Shown: positions 14,491 to 23,935, counted from the first letter of the stretch. The stretch is DNA of 45,881 bases from Chloroflexota bacterium (GCA_023423795.1 JAFAEX010000143.1:1-45881), one strand, 5' to 3'. Notes: a model not told the origin generated them from the letters alone. Made by a program: numbers and translations.

Positions 14491-15099
14491 CTACCGGCCG
14501 CCCGCTTCCGCGGTTGCCGCCGTTGTCCCTGGCTTGACGAGCGGGACGCCAGAGGCGCACAGCGGGCACGCGCCCGCCTCCCAGGTGGCGATCTCCAGCG
14601 TCGCGAGCGCGTGAAGCGGCACGCCGGGATCGAACGCCCCGTTCGACCGATCGACCAGCACGCCGACGGCGACGACCTCGACCGGCTGCGATGCAAGGGC
14701 GGCCAGCGTTTCGCGGATCGAGCCGCCGGTGGTCAGGATATCGTCCACCACCAGCACGCGGGAACCCGGGGCGAAGGTCGTTCCGCGGCGGAACTCCCGG
14801 GCCGATCCGCCGTCGGCCGCCCGCTCGGCGTAGGCCGCCATCGTGCCGAGTTGGCGCGCGGTCTCGAAGGCGAGGATGACGCCGCCGGTGGTCGGGCCGG
14901 CGACGACGTCGATCCGCTGGTCGCGAAACCGGTCGGCGAACTGGCGGCAGGCCTCCTCGGTCGCGGCCGGACGGCGCAACAGGTCGAACTTCTCGACGTA
15001 GCGGTCGCTGTGGCGGCCGGATGCCAGCAGGAAGTGGCCCTCCTTCAGGGCGTGGGCCGCCTTCAGGGTGTCGAGCAGCGAGGAACCATTCTCGGGCAC
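14491..15099 (-). CDS. pyrE: Orotate phosphoribosyltransferase
   Basis: A 202-residue enzyme that joins orotate to PRPP to make orotidine 5'-phosphate. It has the PRPP-binding loop VLVVDDILTTGGS, a SDRYVEKFDLL substrate segment and GPTTGGVILA. The C-terminus is extended with a CPLCASGVPLVKPG stretch, seen in several PyrE homologues. The GTG at 15099 is preferred because GGAG lies nine bases ahead of it. A TTG at 15108 also keeps the frame but directly abuts that GGAG. It is the last gene of the pyr operon, 18 bases after cax. Confidence 0.93.
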   Translation of the reverse strand: MPENGSSLLDTLKAAHALKEGHFLLASGRHSDRYVEKFDLLRRPAATEEACRQFADRFRDQRIDVVAGPTTGGVILAFETARQLGTMAAYAERAADGGSAREFRRGTTFAPGSRVLVVDDILTTGGSIRETLAALASQPVEVVAVGVLVDRSNGAFDPGVPLHALATLEIATWEAGACPLCASGVPLVKPGTTAATAEAGGR

Positions 15100-15117
15100 G
15101 GTGGGCAACTCCGGGCG

Positions 15118-16185
15118 CTACGGGGCGAAGAAGAACGCGACGCCGAGGATGACGTAGAGCGCGATCAGTTGCGCGCCTTCCAACCAGTTCGACTCGCCGT
15201 CCACCGAGACGAGGACGGCGATCAGGCCGGCGCCGATCAACGCGATCAGCTCGAACGGGTGAAACACGAGGTTCATCGGTGCGCCGATTACCTCGCCAAT
15301 CAATACCAGCAGCGGCGCCACGAAAAGGGCGATCTGCAGTCCGGAGCCGACGGCGATGCCGAGGCTGAGGTCCATTTTGTTCTGCAACGCGACCCGGACC
15401 GCGACGAGGTGCTCGGCGACGTTGCCGATCAGGGGAACCAGCATCACGCCGATGAACATGTCTGACAGGCCCCACGCCTCGGCGGTCGGCTCGATCGCGC
15501 CCACGAGCACCTCGCTCATGACCACGATCCCGACCGTCGCGGCGGCCAGGATGCCCAGCGCGACCGGGAGTTTCATCCCCGGCGTGTGCATTTGGCTGGA
15601 GCCATGCCCGGCCGCCGCGTCCGCGACCGAAGAATTCGTGCGGAGGATGAACGCGAGGTAAAGCGCATAGATCACGATCAGGACGATCGAGAGCCAGTCG
15701 CTCAGGAGGATGATGTTCGCCGGCGAGATGCGCTCACCGGCGACCGGCATGTTGAAGATCGCCGGCACGGACAGCGACACGATGACCAGCATCAGCATCG
15801 TCGCGTTGGTGCCGGCCGTCGCGGCGTCGAACGTCTGCGTGCCCCAGCGGAGCCCGCCAAGCAGCAGCGACGCGCCGAGCACGATCAGGATGTTGCCGAC
15901 GATCGAGCCGACGATGGAGGCCTTTACGACGTTCACCAGCCCTTCGCGCAGGGCCACGATGGTGATGATCAACTCGGCCGCGTTGCCGAGCGTCGCGTTC
16001 AGCAGCCCGCCGATCTTCGGCCCGGTGTAGACGGCGACCTCTTCCGTGGCCTGCCCGAGCAACCCCGCCAGCGGAATCATCGCCAGGGCCGAGACGATGA
16101 ACACCAGCGCGGGGTTCGCCCCGCCCCGGAAATCGAGGACCAGCGCCGCCGGCGCGGCGAGCAGGAGCAGGTAGAGCGGTCTCAT
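15118..16185 (-). CDS. cax: Calcium/proton exchanger, CaCA (Cax) family
   Basis: A 355-residue, very hydrophobic membrane protein with about eleven membrane segments in two homologous halves. The two signature repeats are GNAAELIITIVALREG (68-83) and GNVAEHLVAVRVALQNK in the second half, each holding the acidic ion-binding Glu. The family exports calcium or similar cations in exchange for protons. The ATG overlaps the pyrD stop (ATGA), so it is translated with pyrD. A cation exchanger inside a pyrimidine operon is unexpected. Confidence 0.88.
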   Translation of the reverse strand: MRPLYLLLLAAPAALVLDFRGGANPALVFIVSALAMIPLAGLLGQATEEVAVYTGPKIGGLLNATLGNAAELIITIVALREGLVNVVKASIVGSIVGNILIVLGASLLLGGLRWGTQTFDAATAGTNATMLMLVIVSLSVPAIFNMPVAGERISPANIILLSDWLSIVLIVIYALYLAFILRTNSSVADAAAGHGSSQMHTPGMKLPVALGILAAATVGIVVMSEVLVGAIEPTAEAWGLSDMFIGVMLVPLIGNVAEHLVAVRVALQNKMDLSLGIAVGSGLQIALFVAPLLVLIGEVIGAPMNLVFHPFELIALIGAGLIAVLVSVDGESNWLEGAQLIALYVILGVAFFFAP

Positions 16186-17177
16186 CCCTCGCCCACCGTT
16201 GCCCACGTTGGCTCGGCCGGGCGGCGCGCGAGCGCCGCAGGGTTGGCCACGCCGACGATGTCGGAGATGGACGTCAATCCCTCCCGCCAGAGCCACGCCG
16301 CCAGCTCGTCGATCAACCGGATCGGCGCGCTCGGCTGCACGAAGATGGCCGTACCAAGCTGGACCGCCGACGCTCCGGCCATGAAGAACTCCAGCGCGTC
16401 GTGCAGGCCGATGATCCCGCCCATGCCGACGACGGGGATCCGCACCGCCCCGGCCACCTGGTAGACCATCCGCACGGCAACCGGTTTCACGGCAGGCCCG
16501 GACAGCCCGCCGGTCCCGTTGGCGATGACGGGGCGGCGCCGGCGAACGTCGATCGCCATGCCGACCAGCGTGTTGATCAACGAGAGCGAATCGGCGCCGG
16601 CCTCTTCGGCGGCGACCGCGACCGAAACGATGTCCACCGCGCCGGGGCTGAGCTTGACCATCACCGGCAGCGTCGTCGCGGCGCGCACGGCGCGGGTGAC
16701 CTCGGCGGTCATGTCGGCGTCCCAGCCGAAGCAGAACCCTCCGGCGTGGATGTTCGGGCAGGAGACGTTGACCTCGATCCCGGCCACACCCGGCTGCTCG
16801 TCGAGAATCGCGGCCATTTCGGCATAGTCCTCGACCGACTCGGCCGAGATGTTGACCAGCACCGGGACGTCCCACGCCTCCCAGATGCGCGGGTACTTCT
16901 TCACCAGCCCACGGATGCCGGGGTTTTGCAGGCCGATCGCGTTGAGCATCCCGGACGGGGTCTCGGCGATGCGCGGCATCGGGTTGCCGGAGCGCGGGCG
17001 CGGCGTGATGCCCTTGGAGACGAACGCCCCGAGCCGCTGGATGTCGATGACGCCGGCGTACTCCGTGCCGTACCCGAAGCAGCCGGAGGCGGCGATCACC
17101 GGGTTGGCGATCCGCAATTCGCGCGGGTTGTTCGGGGCGAGATCGACCGACAGGTCGGGCGCCGTTCCTTCGGCCAT
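16182..17177 (-). CDS. pyrD: Dihydroorotate dehydrogenase, class 1B catalytic subunit
   Basis: A 331-residue FMN enzyme that oxidises dihydroorotate to orotate. The catalytic cysteine lies in VNVSCPN (C140). Flanking motifs are IGLQNPG (81-87), VMVKLSPG, and IANGTGGLSGPAVKPVAVR followed by GMGGI for FMN phosphate binding. The presence of pyrK next door and the Cys catalytic base define class 1B, which passes electrons to NAD rather than quinones. The ATG at 17177 fits the family start. It lies 37 bases after pyrK and overlaps cax. Confidence 0.95.
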   Translation of the reverse strand: MAEGTAPDLSVDLAPNNPRELRIANPVIAASGCFGYGTEYAGVIDIQRLGAFVSKGITPRPRSGNPMPRIAETPSGMLNAIGLQNPGIRGLVKKYPRIWEAWDVPVLVNISAESVEDYAEMAAILDEQPGVAGIEVNVSCPNIHAGGFCFGWDADMTAEVTRAVRAATTLPVMVKLSPGAVDIVSVAVAAEEAGADSLSLINTLVGMAIDVRRRRPVIANGTGGLSGPAVKPVAVRMVYQVAGAVRIPVVGMGGIIGLHDALEFFMAGASAVQLGTAIFVQPSAPIRLIDELAAWLWREGLTSISDIVGVANPAALARRPAEPTWATVGEG

Positions 17178-17214
17178 GGCTCCCTCCCCCGCCGTCGCGG
17201 GCGCGGTCCAGTGG

Positions 17215-18078
17215 TTACCAGACGATGTCGTCCATATCGAACACGGGGCCTTGCACGCACGACGTCTGCATGCCCCGCTTGGTCTCCACGACGCAGCCGA
17301 GGCACGCGCCGAGGCCGCAGGCCATTTCGCGCTCCATCGAGACCTGCACCGGCGGCCGCTTGCCGATGCGGTGCGGCAGCAGGTTGTTCCTCAGCGAGCG
17401 GTACATCGGCTCCGGGCCGCAGGAGAAGACCTGGTCGGCCCAGCGCACGTAGTCCGGCACGAGGTCGGTGACGTAGCCACGGTGCCCGCGGCTGCCGTCC
17501 TCGGTGGCCACGACGTACTCGACGTCCGCGGGAAGGTGATGGGCGGCGAGCAACCCGTGCTCGTTCATCGCCCCGAGCAGGAAGGTGACGTTGCGGCCGG
17601 AGGCGACCGCCTCGTGTGCCAGCATCACCAGCGGCGCGACGCCGACCCCGCCCGCGACCATCAGCAGGTTCTTCGCGTTCGGGTCGATCCGATAGGTATT
17701 GCCGAGCGGCCCCAGCATGTCGAGGACCTCGCCGGGGGATCGCCGCGCCAGCCACGCGCTGCCCCGCCCGTACGGCCGGACGAGGAAGCGGACTTCGCCC
17801 CGCTCGGGGTCGGCGGCGTAGATCGAATAGGGCCGGCGCAGCAGCGGGTCGAACGAATCGTCATACCGGCAGAGGATATCGACGAATCGGCCCGGGCGGG
17901 ATTCCCGCGCGACGTTGGCCGGGACGGAGACGGTGAGCAGGGTCGAGTCGCCCATCACCGGTTCGAACCCGATGACTTCGCCCTCGAATTCGCGGGACGA
18001 GCCGACGGACTGCCCGATTCCGAGGGAGCCCGCCCCTTCGTCCTCGGCCAGTCCCGGTTCCGTTGCGAAATCGACCAT
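17215..18078 (-). CDS. pyrK: Dihydroorotate dehydrogenase electron-transfer subunit
   Basis: A 287-residue FAD and 2Fe-2S protein that relays electrons from PyrD to NAD. The FAD-binding motif RRPYSIYAA is near residue 79 and the NAD-binding glycine motif VAGGVGVAPL near residue 141. The C-terminal cluster has cysteines in ACGLGACLGCVVE and QTSCVQGP. The first 25 residues (acidic, Gly-rich) are longer than usual. It lies 26 bases after carB. Confidence 0.93.
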   Translation of the reverse strand: MVDFATEPGLAEDEGAGSLGIGQSVGSSREFEGEVIGFEPVMGDSTLLTVSVPANVARESRPGRFVDILCRYDDSFDPLLRRPYSIYAADPERGEVRFLVRPYGRGSAWLARRSPGEVLDMLGPLGNTYRIDPNAKNLLMVAGGVGVAPLVMLAHEAVASGRNVTFLLGAMNEHGLLAAHHLPADVEYVVATEDGSRGHRGYVTDLVPDYVRWADQVFSCGPEPMYRSLRNNLLPHRIGKRPPVQVSMEREMACGLGACLGCVVETKRGMQTSCVQGPVFDMDDIVW

Positions 18079-18104
18079 GCCCTGCCCCGGCTTCCTCTCC
18101 GCGA

Positions 18105-21100
18105 TCAGTACCCCGCCACGTTTCGGCGGTAAGCCGGTAGCGGTTCAACAGTATAGACGGCGTTCGCCTTCGCCATGGCCGAGACGACGGTTCGCGCCGT
18201 GTCGATCGAGGTAATGCACGGGATGCCGCGCTCCACCGCCGCCCGGCGGATCTCCAGCCCGTCGAGGATTTCCTTGTTGGCCGGGCCGGGGGTGTTGATG
18301 ACCGCATCGACCGTGCGGTCGAGAATCACGTCCAGCATGTCCGGGTGGCCCCGCCCGATCCGGCGGGTGACCATTTGCACCGGCATGCCCGCCCGCTCGA
18401 TCAACGCGGCGGTACCCTCGGTCGCGTAGAGTTTGTAGCCCATGCGGACGAGGTCGCGGATCATCTCGATCGCGTCCGGCTTGTCGTCGTCGGACAGGGT
18501 GATCAGGATCGAGCCGTGCTTCGGCAGGCCCATGCCGGCGGCGACGAGGGCCTTGTAGAAGGCGGCCTCGAAGGTGCGGTCGATGCCCATCACCTCGCCG
18601 GTGGACTTCATTTCCGGCCCGAGGTGGGTGTCCACGCCGCGCAGCTTGGCCATCGAGAAGACGGGCGCCTTCACCGCGACGAGCGGCTGGCGCGGCCAGA
18701 GTCCACCCGGGTAGCCCTGCTCCGCCAGGCTCTTGCCGAGCATGATGTTGGTGGCCAGCGTCACCATCGGCACACCTGTCGCCTTTGAGAGGAACGGCAC
18801 CGTGCGCGAGGCGCGCGGGTTGACCTCCAGCACGTACATGCGGCCGGCGTGGATGACGAACTGGATGTTGATGAGCCCCTTCGCCCCCAGCGCGATGCCG
18901 ATGCGGGTCGTGTAATCGACCAGCGTATCGACTTCGGCCGGGTAGAGATCGATGGCCGGGTAGACCGCGAACGAGTCGCCGGAGTGGACCCCGGCGCGCT
19001 CGATGTGCTGCATCACGCCGGGGATCAACACCTGCTCCCCGTCGCAGATCGCATCGACCTCGACCTCGCGGCCGATCAGGTACTTGTCGATGAGGACCGG
19101 GTGCTCCGGGGCGAGTTCGGCCGCGTTGCGGATGTAGCGCGCGAGGTGGTCCGGACCGTAGACGACCTCCATCGCCCGGCCGCCGAGCACGTAGGACGGC
19201 CGCACCAGCACCGGGTAGCCGATGCGCGAGGCAACCGACTCCGCGTCTGCCAGCGAATGCACGGCGGCGCCCGGCGGCTGCGGGATCTCCAGTTCGCGCA
19301 GGAAGCGTTCGAAGCTCTTGCGGTCCTCGGCAAGGTCGATCGCATCGACCGAGGTGCCCCAGATCGGGACACCCCGCCGCGACAGCGGCTCGGCGAGGTT
19401 GATCGCCGTCTGGCCGCCGAACTGGACGATGGTCGGCACGTCGAGCGATTCGCCGTCGCCGCCCTCGTTGCGGATCACTTCAAGCACGCTCTCGGCGTCC
19501 AGCGGCTCGAAGTAGAGCCGGTCGGAGGCGTCGAAGTCGGTCGAGACCGTTTCCGGATTGGAGTTGACCATGATCGAGGCGACGCCGGCCTCCTGCAGCG
19601 CGCGGGCGGCGTGCACGGCGGAGTAGTCGAACTCGATCCCCTGCCCGATCCGGATCGGGCCGGAGCCGACGACGAGGGTGCGTTTGCCGCCGATGGGCGG
19701 CGCTTCGTCCTCCTCCTCGTAGGTCGAGTAGAAGTACGGCGTGGCCGCCTCGAACTCCCCGGCGCAGGTATCGACCATCTTGTAGACCGGGAACATCCCG
19801 GCGGCCTCGCGCTGGCCGAGGATGCCCGCCTCGCCGGTCCGGCGCAGGCGCGCGATGCTGCGGTCGGCGAACCCGGCCTGCTTCGCCCGCCAAAGAAGGT
19901 CGTCGGTCAGCGGGTCCGCCGCGGCGATCTCCCGCTCCAGCGCGACGATGCCTGCGAGCTTGGTCAGGAACCAGCGGTCGATGAAGCTGCTGGCGTGGAT
20001 CTGCTCGACCGTCCGGCCGCGGCGCAGAGCGGCCATCACCGCCCAGAGCCGGATGTCGTTCGGCCGGGCGATCAGGTCGTCGAGTTTGGCGTCGTCCCAG
20101 TTGGGGTCTTCCCAGAGCAGGTCTTTCGCGTCGGTTTCGAGCGAGCGGACGGCTTTCTGGATCGCGCCCTCGAAGGAGCGGTCGATCGCCATCACCTCGC
20201 CGGTCGCCTTCATCTGGGTGCCGATGGTGCGCTCGGCGCGGGCGAACTTGTCGAACGGCCAACGCGGGATCTTGGCGACCACGTAGTCGAGAGCGGGCTC
20301 GAACGCCGCCGTCGTCTTGCGCGTCACCGGGTTGGCCAGTTCGTCCAACCGGCGGCCGACCGCGATCCTGGCGGCCATCCGGGCGATCGGGTAGCCGGTC
20401 GCCTTGGAGGCCAGCGCCGAGGAGCGGCTGACGCGCGGGTTGACTTCGATCACGGAGTAGTTCGTGGAGTGCGGGTCGAGCGCGTACTGGACGTTGCAGC
20501 CGCCCTCGATGCCCAGTTCCGAGATGATCCGCAGGGCCGACGTTCGGAGCATTTGGTACTCATCGTCGGACAGCGTCTGCGTCGGCGCGACCACGATGGA
20601 GTCCCCGGTATGGACGCCCATCGGGTCGATGTTCTCCATGTTGCAGATCGTGATGCAGGTGCCCGCGCCGTCCCGCATCACCTCGTACTCGATTTCCTTC
20701 CAGCCGATCAGCGACTTTTCGAGCAGCACCTGCCCGATCGGCGAGGCGGCGATGCCGCCCGCGGCGATCCGGTCCAGCTCCTCCATGTCGCGGGCGATGC
20801 CGCCTCCCGTGCCGCCGAGCGTGAACGCGGGCCGCACGACCAGCGGCGGCGGCACCTTTTCGGCGAAGGCCCGCGCCTCCTCCAGCGTGGTGACGATGGC
20901 GCTCTCGACGGCGGGTTCGCCGATCTTCTCCAGCAGGTCCTTGAACAGCGCGCGGTCCTCGGCACGCTCGATCGCCGAGAGCGGCGTGCCGAGCAGCCGC
21001 ACACCGTAACGGTCGAGGATGCCGAGCTTGGCGACACGCACCGCGAGGTTCAGTCCGGTCTGCCCACCGAGGGTCGGCAGCAGCCCGTCGGGCTTTTCGC

Positions 21101-21341
21101 GCTGGATTACGCGGCGTACCACATCCGGGGTCAGTGGCTCGATGTAGACCGCGTCGGCCACGTCTTCGTCGGTCATGATCGTGGCCGGGTTGGAGTTGAT
21201 CAGGATCGTCCGCAGCCCCTCTTCGCGAAGGGCGCGGCAGGCCTGCGTGCCGGCGTAATCGAACTCGGCCGCCTGCCCGATGACGATCGGGCCGGAGCCC
21301 AGCACCAGCACACTGCGCAGCGGCGCGTCTTCCCCGCTCAC
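18105..21341 (-). CDS. carB: Carbamoyl-phosphate synthase large subunit
   Basis: A 1,078-residue enzyme making carbamoyl phosphate from ammonia, bicarbonate and two ATP. Two homologous ATP-grasp halves are visible, each starting with the same signature: VLGSGPIVIGQAAEFDY near residue 10 and VVGSGPIRIGQGIEFDY near residue 560. The C-terminal regulatory (MGS-like) domain carries YATEGTAALIERAG and ends AYRRNVAGY. The GTG at 21341 overlaps the carA stop as GTGA. An open frame continues far upstream, but that stretch is a shadow of carA. The large subunit works with the CarA glutaminase. Full length and no broken motif. Confidence 0.97.
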   Translation of the reverse strand: MSGEDAPLRSVLVLGSGPIVIGQAAEFDYAGTQACRALREEGLRTILINSNPATIMTDEDVADAVYIEPLTPDVVRRVIQREKPDGLLPTLGGQTGLNLAVRVAKLGILDRYGVRLLGTPLSAIERAEDRALFKDLLEKIGEPAVESAIVTTLEEARAFAEKVPPPLVVRPAFTLGGTGGGIARDMEELDRIAAGGIAASPIGQVLLEKSLIGWKEIEYEVMRDGAGTCITICNMENIDPMGVHTGDSIVVAPTQTLSDDEYQMLRTSALRIISELGIEGGCNVQYALDPHSTNYSVIEVNPRVSRSSALASKATGYPIARMAARIAVGRRLDELANPVTRKTTAAFEPALDYVVAKIPRWPFDKFARAERTIGTQMKATGEVMAIDRSFEGAIQKAVRSLETDAKDLLWEDPNWDDAKLDDLIARPNDIRLWAVMAALRRGRTVEQIHASSFIDRWFLTKLAGIVALEREIAAADPLTDDLLWRAKQAGFADRSIARLRRTGEAGILGQREAAGMFPVYKMVDTCAGEFEAATPYFYSTYEEEDEAPPIGGKRTLVVGSGPIRIGQGIEFDYSAVHAARALQEAGVASIMVNSNPETVSTDFDASDRLYFEPLDAESVLEVIRNEGGDGESLDVPTIVQFGGQTAINLAEPLSRRGVPIWGTSVDAIDLAEDRKSFERFLRELEIPQPPGAAVHSLADAESVASRIGYPVLVRPSYVLGGRAMEVVYGPDHLARYIRNAAELAPEHPVLIDKYLIGREVEVDAICDGEQVLIPGVMQHIERAGVHSGDSFAVYPAIDLYPAEVDTLVDYTTRIGIALGAKGLINIQFVIHAGRMYVLEVNPRASRTVPFLSKATGVPMVTLATNIMLGKSLAEQGYPGGLWPRQPLVAVKAPVFSMAKLRGVDTHLGPEMKSTGEVMGIDRTFEAAFYKALVAAGMGLPKHGSILITLSDDDKPDAIEMIRDLVRMGYKLYATEGTAALIERAGMPVQMVTRRIGRGHPDMLDVILDRTVDAVINTPGPANKEILDGLEIRRAAVERGIPCITSIDTARTVVSAMAKANAVYTVEPLPAYRRNVAGY

Positions 21342-22513
21342 CCGATCACCCCCGCGCTGGCGCCCCGCTCCCGCACCGAGGCGAGGAAGCTGTCGAACAG
21401 GTCGTCGTTGTCCAGCGGCCCCGGAGACGATTCCGGGTGGAACTGGACGGTCAGCACCGGCAGGTCGCGGTGGGCGATCCCCTCGACCGAGCGGTCGTTG
21501 AGGTTGACCAGCGCCACCTCCCAGCCCTCGCCGGTCGGGACCGATTCGGCATCGACCTGGTAGCTGTGGTTTTGCGAAGTGATGGTCACCCGCCCGGTGC
21601 GCTCGTCGCGGACCGGATGATTTCCGCCCCGGTGCCCGAACTTGAGCTTGGTCGTCGTCGCGCCGATCGAGCGGGCCAGCAACTGGTGCCCGAGGCAGAT
21701 CCCGAGGTAGGGCGTCTTCGTCGCCACGAGATTGCGGACCACGTCCAGCCCGTCGTCGAGCTTGGCCGGGTCGCCCGGCCCCGGCGACACGATCACGCCC
21801 GCCGGCCGCAGCGCCTCGATGTCGGCCCACGGCGTGCCGAACGGCACGACGGTGACCTTCGCGCCACGCTTCACCAGCGAATGGAGGATGCTGCGCTTCA
21901 CGCCGCAATCGACGACGACCACGTGCGGCCCGTCCGGGTTGCCGAGGCGCTCGCCGTCGCCGGCGACCTCCTCCACCACGTCCAGTTCGCCGGGCAAGGG
22001 CGCGGATTGCGCGCGGGCGACGAGGTCATCATCCGAGAGCCCGGCCGCGTCGGCGACCACGACCGCCCGCATGTCGCCGACCTCGCGGATATGCCGGGTC
22101 AGGGCGCGGGTGTCGATGCCCCAAATGCCGGGGATGTCGTGCTCCCGCAGGTACCCGTCGATGTCTCCGCTGGCGCGGAAGTGGCTGGGCACGTCGCAGG
22201 CCTCGCGCACCACCAGCGCCGAGATCCACGGCCGCCGCGACTCGTCGTCGTCGGCGTTCACCCCGTAATTGCCGATCAGCGGGTAGGTCATGCACACGAT
22301 CTGGCCGCGGAACGAGGGGTCGGTGCAGACCTCCTGGTACCCGACCATGGTCGTGGTGAACACGACCTCCCCGGCCGCGTCCGAACGCGCGCCGAAGGCG
22401 TTGCCGCGGAAGATGCGGCCATCGGCGAGCGCCAGCGCGGCGCCCGCCGGCGGACGGTAGCGGCGGACCGCGCCAGCCGCACCCGATTGCGTCCGCGCCG
22501 TTCCGTCAGCCAC
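21338..22513 (-). CDS. carA: Carbamoyl-phosphate synthase small subunit (glutaminase)
   Basis: A 391-residue class I amidotransferase that supplies ammonia to CarB. The N-terminal CarA domain has FTTTMVGYQEVCTDPS. The glutaminase domain has the nucleophile in LGICLGHQ (Cys about 272) and the His-Glu pair in VQFHPESSPGP. The GTG at 22513 overlaps the end of pyrC by 8 bases. The first 25 residues, Ala/Arg-rich, precede the conserved start (ALALADGRIFRG), so an internal start is possible. Confidence 0.96.
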   Translation of the reverse strand: MADGTARTQSGAAGAVRRYRPPAGAALALADGRIFRGNAFGARSDAAGEVVFTTTMVGYQEVCTDPSFRGQIVCMTYPLIGNYGVNADDDESRRPWISALVVREACDVPSHFRASGDIDGYLREHDIPGIWGIDTRALTRHIREVGDMRAVVVADAAGLSDDDLVARAQSAPLPGELDVVEEVAGDGERLGNPDGPHVVVVDCGVKRSILHSLVKRGAKVTVVPFGTPWADIEALRPAGVIVSPGPGDPAKLDDGLDVVRNLVATKTPYLGICLGHQLLARSIGATTTKLKFGHRGGNHPVRDERTGRVTITSQNHSYQVDAESVPTGEGWEVALVNLNDRSVEGIAHRDLPVLTVQFHPESSPGPLDNDDLFDSFLASVRERGASAGVIG

Positions 22514-23837
22514 CGTAGCGCTCCTCTCCCCCTACCAGGGTCATCCGCACCCGTCCCCGCAGTTCCATGCCGAGGAGCGGGGTGTTCGGGCTTTTCGTGT
22601 GCAGCGATTCAGGGGTCACGACCCACCGCTCGTCAGGGTCGAAGACCACGATATCGGCTGGCGCGCCCGGCGCCAGCGTGCCGCCGTCCAGGCCCCACAG
22701 GCGGGCCGGGACGGCGCTGAGACGCTCGATCGCATCGCGCAACGTGATGTGGCCGGCCCGCACCAGTGCCAGCATCGTCGGCAGCGCAAACTCGCTGCCG
22801 CTGAGGCCGAACGCCGCCTTGGCGAACTCCGAGCCCTGCTTTTCCGGCGCGGCATGCGGCGCGTGGTCAGTGGACACGAGGTCGAACGTGCCCTCCTTCA
22901 GAGCCGCCAGCAGCGCGACCGCGTCGGCTTCCGGGCGCAGCGGCGGGTTGACCTTGGTGTCCGGGTCGCTCGGCCGGCCCGGCGCGCCCTCGCGTTCGTC
23001 CACGTTCACCAGCCGGCGGCTGCCCGCCACCCACTCGTCGGTCATCGTCAGGTGGTGGGGCATCACCTCGGCGGTGACGCGCAGCCCCTCGGCCTTCGCT
23101 TGCCGCACGAGGTCCGCGCCGAGGCCGGTGGAGACGTGGCAGACGTGCAGCCAGCCGCCGGTCAGCCGGGCCAGCATGATGTCGCGGGCGATGATGATCT
23201 CTTCCGCCGCCGCCGGGATGCCGGGGATGCCGAGCGCGCGCGAGACGTCGCCCTCGTGCATCGCGCCGTGGGCGAGCGCCTTGTCTTCGCAGTGAACCAT
23301 AACCGGCAGGTTCAACCGGGCGGATGCTTCCAGCGCGGCGCGCATGATCGCGCTGTCGGCGGTGGTGTCGCCGTCGTCGGAAAAGCCGACGACGCCTAGC
23401 GCGGCCAGCGCGTCGAAATCGACGGCTTTCTCGCCGGCCCGTCCCGTCGTAATCGCGGCGATCGGCCGTACCCGCACCCGGGCGCGGATGGCGATCTCCT
23501 CGTTCAGCCAACGGATGGCTTCCACCGAGTCGAGCGCGGGGCGCGTGTTGGGCATGCAGAAGACGGTCGTGAAACCGCCCGCCGCCGCAGCTGCCGTCCC
23601 GGTCTCCAGCGTCTCCTTGGCCTCGAAGCCCGGCACGCGCAGGTGGACGTGGACATCGATCAACCCCGGCGCGACGACCAAGCCATCGACATCGTCCACA
23701 CGCGCACCGGCTGGGGCGTCGAGTGCGCCGATGGCCGCGACCACACCATCGCGCACCAGCACGTCCGCCCGCCCGTTGATGCCGGATGCGGGATCGACCA
23801 CATGACCGCCGCGAAGGAGGATCGTTCCCTCAGCCAC
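22506..23837 (-). CDS. pyrC: Dihydroorotase, class I
   Basis: A 443-residue zinc amidohydrolase that closes carbamoyl aspartate to dihydroorotate. Metal ligands are visible in DVHVHLR (H63, H65), VHCEDKAL, and DHAPHAAPEKQ. The N- and C-terminal beta-sandwich (VVDPASGINGRADVLV; GTLAPGAPADIVVFD) marks class I. The GTG at 23837 is chosen because AAGGAGGAAC precedes it at ideal distance; an open frame upstream runs through the leader hairpin and is not coding. It is the first gene of the operon. Confidence 0.95.
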   Translation of the reverse strand: MAEGTILLRGGHVVDPASGINGRADVLVRDGVVAAIGALDAPAGARVDDVDGLVVAPGLIDVHVHLRVPGFEAKETLETGTAAAAAGGFTTVFCMPNTRPALDSVEAIRWLNEEIAIRARVRVRPIAAITTGRAGEKAVDFDALAALGVVGFSDDGDTTADSAIMRAALEASARLNLPVMVHCEDKALAHGAMHEGDVSRALGIPGIPAAAEEIIIARDIMLARLTGGWLHVCHVSTGLGADLVRQAKAEGLRVTAEVMPHHLTMTDEWVAGSRRLVNVDEREGAPGRPSDPDTKVNPPLRPEADAVALLAALKEGTFDLVSTDHAPHAAPEKQGSEFAKAAFGLSGSEFALPTMLALVRAGHITLRDAIERLSAVPARLWGLDGGTLAPGAPADIVVFDPDERWVVTPESLHTKSPNTPLLGMELRGRVRMTLVGGEERYGG

Positions 23838-23870
23838 GACCGTTCCTCCTTCGTGTGTCCACCGCCGGGC

Positions 23871-23913
23871 AAAAAAAATCCGCCTCTCGGGTCCCGGCTG
23901 GACCCTGCGGCGG
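23871..23913 (-). terminator. Attenuator-type terminator in the pyr operon leader
   Basis: Read on the minus strand: lower stem CCGCC/GGCGG, internal loop GCA against GAGA, upper stem GGGTCC/GGACCC with loop AGCCG, then one A and eight T. It ends 33 bases ahead of the pyrC start, so it would stop transcription before the first gene unless opened. Another GGGTCC copy lies 20 bases upstream (23925-23930) and could pair with the same GGACCC arm. The 3' side, ACCCGAGAGGC, partly matches the PyrR-binding pattern CNGNGAGG. Confidence 0.75.
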
Positions 23914-23920
23914 TGCGTCG

Positions 23921-23935
23921 GATCGGACCCCGATC
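23921..23935 (-). promoter_or_regulatory. Second leader hairpin overlapping the alternative pairing arm
   Basis: GATCGG-GGT-CCGATC is a perfect 6-bp stem with a 3-base loop, just upstream of the attenuator. It hides part of the GGGTCC copy that could compete with the terminator stem, as expected for an anti-antiterminator. This is inference from pairing only. Confidence 0.4.

Noticed and set aside
21342..21908. A 189-residue N-terminal extension of carB
   Set aside because: It lies over carA in another frame and is Arg/Pro-rich. The GTG overlapping the carA stop gives the normal CarB length.
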